DNA from: Candidatus Streptomyces philanthi
GTDB taxonomy: Bacteria > Actinomycetota > Actinomycetes > Streptomycetales > Streptomycetaceae
Length of the DNA stretch: 64,000 bases
Direction of reading: 5' to 3'
Assembly: GCA_018114805.1 (NCBI GenBank)
Contig: CP073042.1
Span: 5,315,501-5,379,500 of the forward strand
The position numbers and the translations under genes were made by a program. The notes beneath the pieces were generated by a model, which was given only the letters and a program-made list of their open reading frames with translations, had not been told where the DNA came from and did not search any database. Every line of letters begins with the position of its first letter. Within the stretch, counting starts at the first letter, position 1. This document shows, piece after piece, positions 61,443-64,000 of this stretch.

Positions 61443-62988
61443 TTACGGCTCCTGGGGTGCGTCGGTCGGCCGGGTGGCCAGGGCGGGCCGGTCGGGCGCC
61501 GGGGCCGGCGCCGGCCCGGCGGGCGTGACAGGTGACGTGTCGTACGGCGGCGGCGTGTCGTACGGCGGTGACGCGTCGTACGGCTGCCGCGCGTGGCCGC
61601 CGCTGGCCGCCTCGCGTGCTGGTGCGGTCGCTGGTGCTGGCTCTGCCGGTGCTGGGGGGAAGCGCAGGGGCGTGAACGGGCGGGCGTGCGGGGGTGGTTC
61701 GCCGGTGGTCAGCACCTCGGCCAGCACGTCGCCGGTCACCGGGGTGAGCAGCACGCCGTTGCGGTGGTGGCCGGTGGCCAGGACCAGGCCGGGCAGCCGG
61801 GTCGGGCCGAGCAGCGGCGCGTTGTCGGGCGAGCCGGGGCGCAGCCCGGCCAGCGTCTCGACCAGCTCCAGCTCCGTGACGCCCGGCAGCACCTCGTGCG
61901 CGTCCCGCAGCAGCTCGTACAGGCCGCCCGCGGTGACGGTGGTGTCCCAGCCCAGTTCCTCGGTGGTCGCCCCGACGATCAGTTCGCCGTTCACCCGGGG
62001 CACGAGGTAGATCTGCCCGCCGCGCACCACGGCCCGTACGGTGCGCGACAGGAACGGTCCCGCGGCGGCCAGCGGGGCCGGCACCCGCAGCCGCAGCAAC
62101 TGGCCCTTGACCGGCCGCACCGGCGGCACCACGTCGCCGGGCACCCCGGCGAGCCGGCCGCTGAGGCTGCCGCCGGCGAGGACCACCTGACCCGCCGCGA
62201 CCCGGGCGCCGTCGGCCAGCACGGCGCCCGTCGCGCGCCGGGCGCCGGCGCGCTCCGCCCCCCCCCGGGCGTCCCCCGGAGCCGGCCAGCGTCAGCCGCC
62301 GCGCCCAGGAGTGCCGGAAGTCGACCCCGGCGCGCCGGCAGGTGGTCAGCAGGGCGGCGGCGAGCAGCCGGGGATCGATCTGGTGGTCACCCTCGACCCA
62401 TACGCCACCGCGCACGCCGGGCGCGAGCAGCGGCTCCAGGCGCCGGCACTCGCGCCCGGTCAGCCACCGCGCGTCGAGCCCGCAGCGCTGCTGGAGGCCG
62501 TGCAGGTCCCGGAGTTGGGCCCGGTCGTCGCTGTCGAGCGCGATGGCGAGGGTGCCGCAGGCGCGGTAGCCGGTGGGTTGGCCGCTCGCCTCCGTCAGCT
62601 CGGCGGCGAAGTCGGGGTAGCGGCGCGCCGACGCCAGGTTCAGGCCGAGCAGCGTCTCCTCGCCGTAGTGCGTCTCGGTGACGGCAGCCAGCATGCCCGC
62701 CGCGACCTGGGCGGCCCCGCCACCGGGCGCCGGGTCGGCCAGCACGGTACGCAGCCCGCGCTGGGCGGCGCGCCACGCGGTGACCAGGCCGATGATGCCG
62801 CCGCCGATGACCAGCACGTCACAGCGGACGTCGGAGGCCGCCGGCCCCGCCGCCACCGCCCGCTCCGGCGCGGGCCGCCGCGCGTCGGTGGGGCGGGCCC
62901 CGGGCGGGGGACGGAGCGGGTCCTCGTGGTGCGGGGGCGCGGTGGTCCCGCCGTGGGCGGCCGCGTGGTCTTCGGCAGACGCGTGCAT
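61443..62988 (-). pseudogene. thiO: Glycine oxidase ThiO, one frameshift in a C run
   Basis: FAD enzyme oxidising glycine to dehydroglycine for ThiG. ATG 62988, a 50-residue disordered start, then the FAD motif VLVIGGGIIGLVTAWRAAQR, GGGAAQVAAGMLAAVTETHY and ECRRLEPLLAPGVRGGVWVE. The frame breaks near 62265 in a run of eight C. It resumes at MLADGARVAAGQVVLAGGSL, then VRPVKGQLLRLRVP, GQIYLVPRVNGELIVGATTE, VETLAGLRPGSPDNAPLLG and GLVLATGHHRNGVLLTPVTG. The C-terminal tail of about 60 residues has PYD repeats (PYDASPPYDTPPPYDTSP). Homopolymer position suggests a sequencing error. Confidence 0.85.
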
Positions 62989-63000
62989 GGGCGTCCAGCC

Positions 63001-63098
63001 CCTCCCTTCGCCGGAATGACCCGGATCAGGTTCGTACGGTCGGGGGCCGCCAGCCCCCCTCTCAGCCCAGTGCGTCCGGGCTCCCGCGAGTGGTGTGC
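63001..63098 (-). ncRNA. TPP (THI-element) riboswitch
   Basis: On the minus strand the leader reads ACTCGCGGGAGCCC, then GGGCTGAGAGGGGG (the conserved CUGAGA), CCCGACCGTACGAACCTGA and TCCGGGTCATTCCGGCGAAG, ending GGGAGGGG. This is a full thiamine pyrophosphate aptamer. It ends 12 bases before thiO, so the 3' GGGAGGGG is probably both P1 strand and ribosome site, implying translational control. TAGAGT (63111-63106) is a -10 candidate placing the transcript start at the aptamer. Confidence 0.95.
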
Positions 63099-63278
63099 AC
63101 CCGCCACTCTAATACGCCCCCCCGTGGCCCCGAAACGGAGCGGGCCTGGCATCCGTGGTCAGGCCACCGACCCCGCGCCCGGCGCGCGGGCGCGCCGTGT
63201 CACGGCGGGTGACCTTGTGTCGGAGATCTCCCCGCACGGCGCTGCGGCCCGCGACACGCCTCGTCCTACAGTGATCGC

Positions 63279-64000
63279 GTGAGCGAGGACACCGAGGAGA
63301 CGCGCAACGGCGGCCAGGGCCGCGCCGTGACCGGTGGGCCGAGCGGCGACGACCACAGGGTCGTGATCGTCGGGGCCGGCATGGCTGGGGTACAGACCGC
63401 GGTCGCCCTGCGTGAGCAGGGCTGGACCGGCCTGATCACGCTGCTCGGGGGCGAACCCCACCAGCCGTACGACCGGCCGCCGCTGTCCAAAGCGGTGCTG
63501 CTCGGCAAGGCCGAGGGGTCGGCCTTCGACGTGGACTTCGCCGCGCTCGGCATCGACCTCCAACTCGGTCGCTGGGTGGCCGGCGTGCGGCCGGCCGAAC
63601 GCCTCGTGGCCACCGACGCGGGCCCGGTGTCGTACGCCCATCTCGTGATCGCCACCGGCGCCGAGCCGATCGCGCTGCCCGGCAGCGAGGGCGTGCCCGG
63701 CGTGCACCTGCTGCGCACGCTGGACGACGCGGAGCGGCTGCGACCGGTGCTCGCCGCACAGCACGACATCGTCGTCGTCGGGGCCGGCTGGATCGGCGCC
63801 GAGTTCGCGACCGCGGCCCGCGAGGCGGGCTGCGCGGTGACCGTGGTCGAGGCCGCGGACCGGCCGCTGGCCGGCGCGCTGCCGGCCGAGGTGGCCGCGC
63901 ACATGGTCGGCTGGTACGCGGACAGCGGGGCCGTGCTGCGCACCGGGGCGCGGGTCGCCGCGGTGGAGCCGGGGGCGGTCTCGCTCGCCGACGGCACCCG
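63279..64000 (+). CDS. FAD-dependent ferredoxin/rubredoxin reductase-like oxidoreductase (3' truncated)
   Basis: First 240 residues; runs off the window. Two Rossmann motifs: FAD site RVVIVGAGMAGVQTAVALRE (about 28-47) and NAD(P)H site DIVVVGAGWIGAEFATAARE (about 163-182), with EPHQPYDRPPLSKAVLLGK and HLVIATGAEPIALPGSEG between them. This is the layout of reductases feeding ferredoxins of P450s or dioxygenases. GTG 63279 has TACAGT 6 bases upstream (leaderless candidate). Partner ferredoxin not visible. Confidence 0.88.
   Translation, partial: MSEDTEETRNGGQGRAVTGGPSGDDHRVVIVGAGMAGVQTAVALREQGWTGLITLLGGEPHQPYDRPPLSKAVLLGKAEGSAFDVDFAALGIDLQLGRWVAGVRPAERLVATDAGPVSYAHLVIATGAEPIALPGSEGVPGVHLLRTLDDAERLRPVLAAQHDIVVVGAGWIGAEFATAAREAGCAVTVVEAADRPLAGALPAEVAAHMVGWYADSGAVLRTGARVAAVEPGAVSLADGT

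Noticed and set aside
1..64000. Insertion sequences, prophage, integrated elements, tRNA attachment sites or CRISPR arrays
   Set aside because: No transposase, integrase or phage gene, no tRNA, no regularly spaced repeats and no base-composition break were seen; lesions are scattered point changes, not insertions.

Overview
The window is a stretch of high-GC actinobacterial chromosome and almost certainly Streptomyces. Codons end in G or C throughout, GTG starts are common and TTG starts occur. The gene order (pspA, nadA, erpA, cta/qcr respiratory genes, trpD, glkA, macRS, pfkA, trpE, class II DAHP synthase, bfr, thiOSG) matches, from memory, the conserved core around SCO2104-SCO2168 of S. 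coelicolor. No tRNA, rRNA, insertion sequence, prophage or CRISPR array was seen. It is a housekeeping region, not an island.

Layout. 1-2.7 kb: envelope-stress PspA and PspAA, then a collapsed two-component system. 2.8-8.2 kb: nadA and erpA diverging, a membrane-anchored secreted protein, a small protein and a PfkB sugar kinase. 8.3-9.9 kb: a cysteine desulfurase fused to a TusA domain. 10.3-19.7 kb: the aerobic respiratory supercomplex (ctaCDF, then ctaE-qcrCAB) with an L,D-transpeptidase and a broken response regulator between the two operons. 19.9-23 kb: trpD, then a SAM-IV riboswitch ahead of a class V aminotransferase. 23-28.5 kb, minus strand: a two-component system, a DASS/SLC13-type anion transporter and a glycerate kinase. 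A 31-bp motif is shared by the upstream regions of the two-component operon and of the transporter. 28.7-37.5 kb: Lrp-type sensor domain, rhomboid protease, zinc-ribbon protein plus NYN nuclease, two NlpC/P60 hydrolases, a peptidase-MA protein and a glycosyltransferase. 37.7-51.5 kb: acyl-CoA synthetase, phosphoesterase, the SRPBCC/ArsA-like/DUF5304/glucokinase cluster, a nuclease-like protein, esterase, acyltransferase, MacS-MacR and phosphofructokinase. 51.6-57 kb: fused TrpEG with a three-Trp attenuator, DAHP synthase, iron-box-controlled Bfd and bacterioferritin. 57-64 kb: a molybdo-oxidoreductase, endonuclease IV, a PASTA kinase, TPP-riboswitch thiOSG and the start of a flavoprotein reductase.

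Functional themes are respiration (two operons), chorismate/tryptophan supply (trpD, trpEG, DAHP synthase), entry into glycolysis (glkA, pfkA), sulfur and Fe-S chemistry (SAM-IV, Csd-TusA, ErpA, Bfd), thiamine synthesis and cell-wall remodelling.

A striking property of this sequence is damage. About 15 otherwise conserved genes carry single-base indels, often in G/C runs, or in-frame stops, while the respiratory operons, trpD, nadA, glkA and DAHP synthase are clean. Since pfkA, trpE and thiO are among those hit, draft-quality sequence error is the simplest explanation, though genuine decay of individual genes cannot be excluded from the sequence alone. I mark such genes as pseudogene and state where the lesion lies. 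The best candidate for an under-described unit is the two-component/anion-transporter/glycerate-kinase module and its shared upstream motif.
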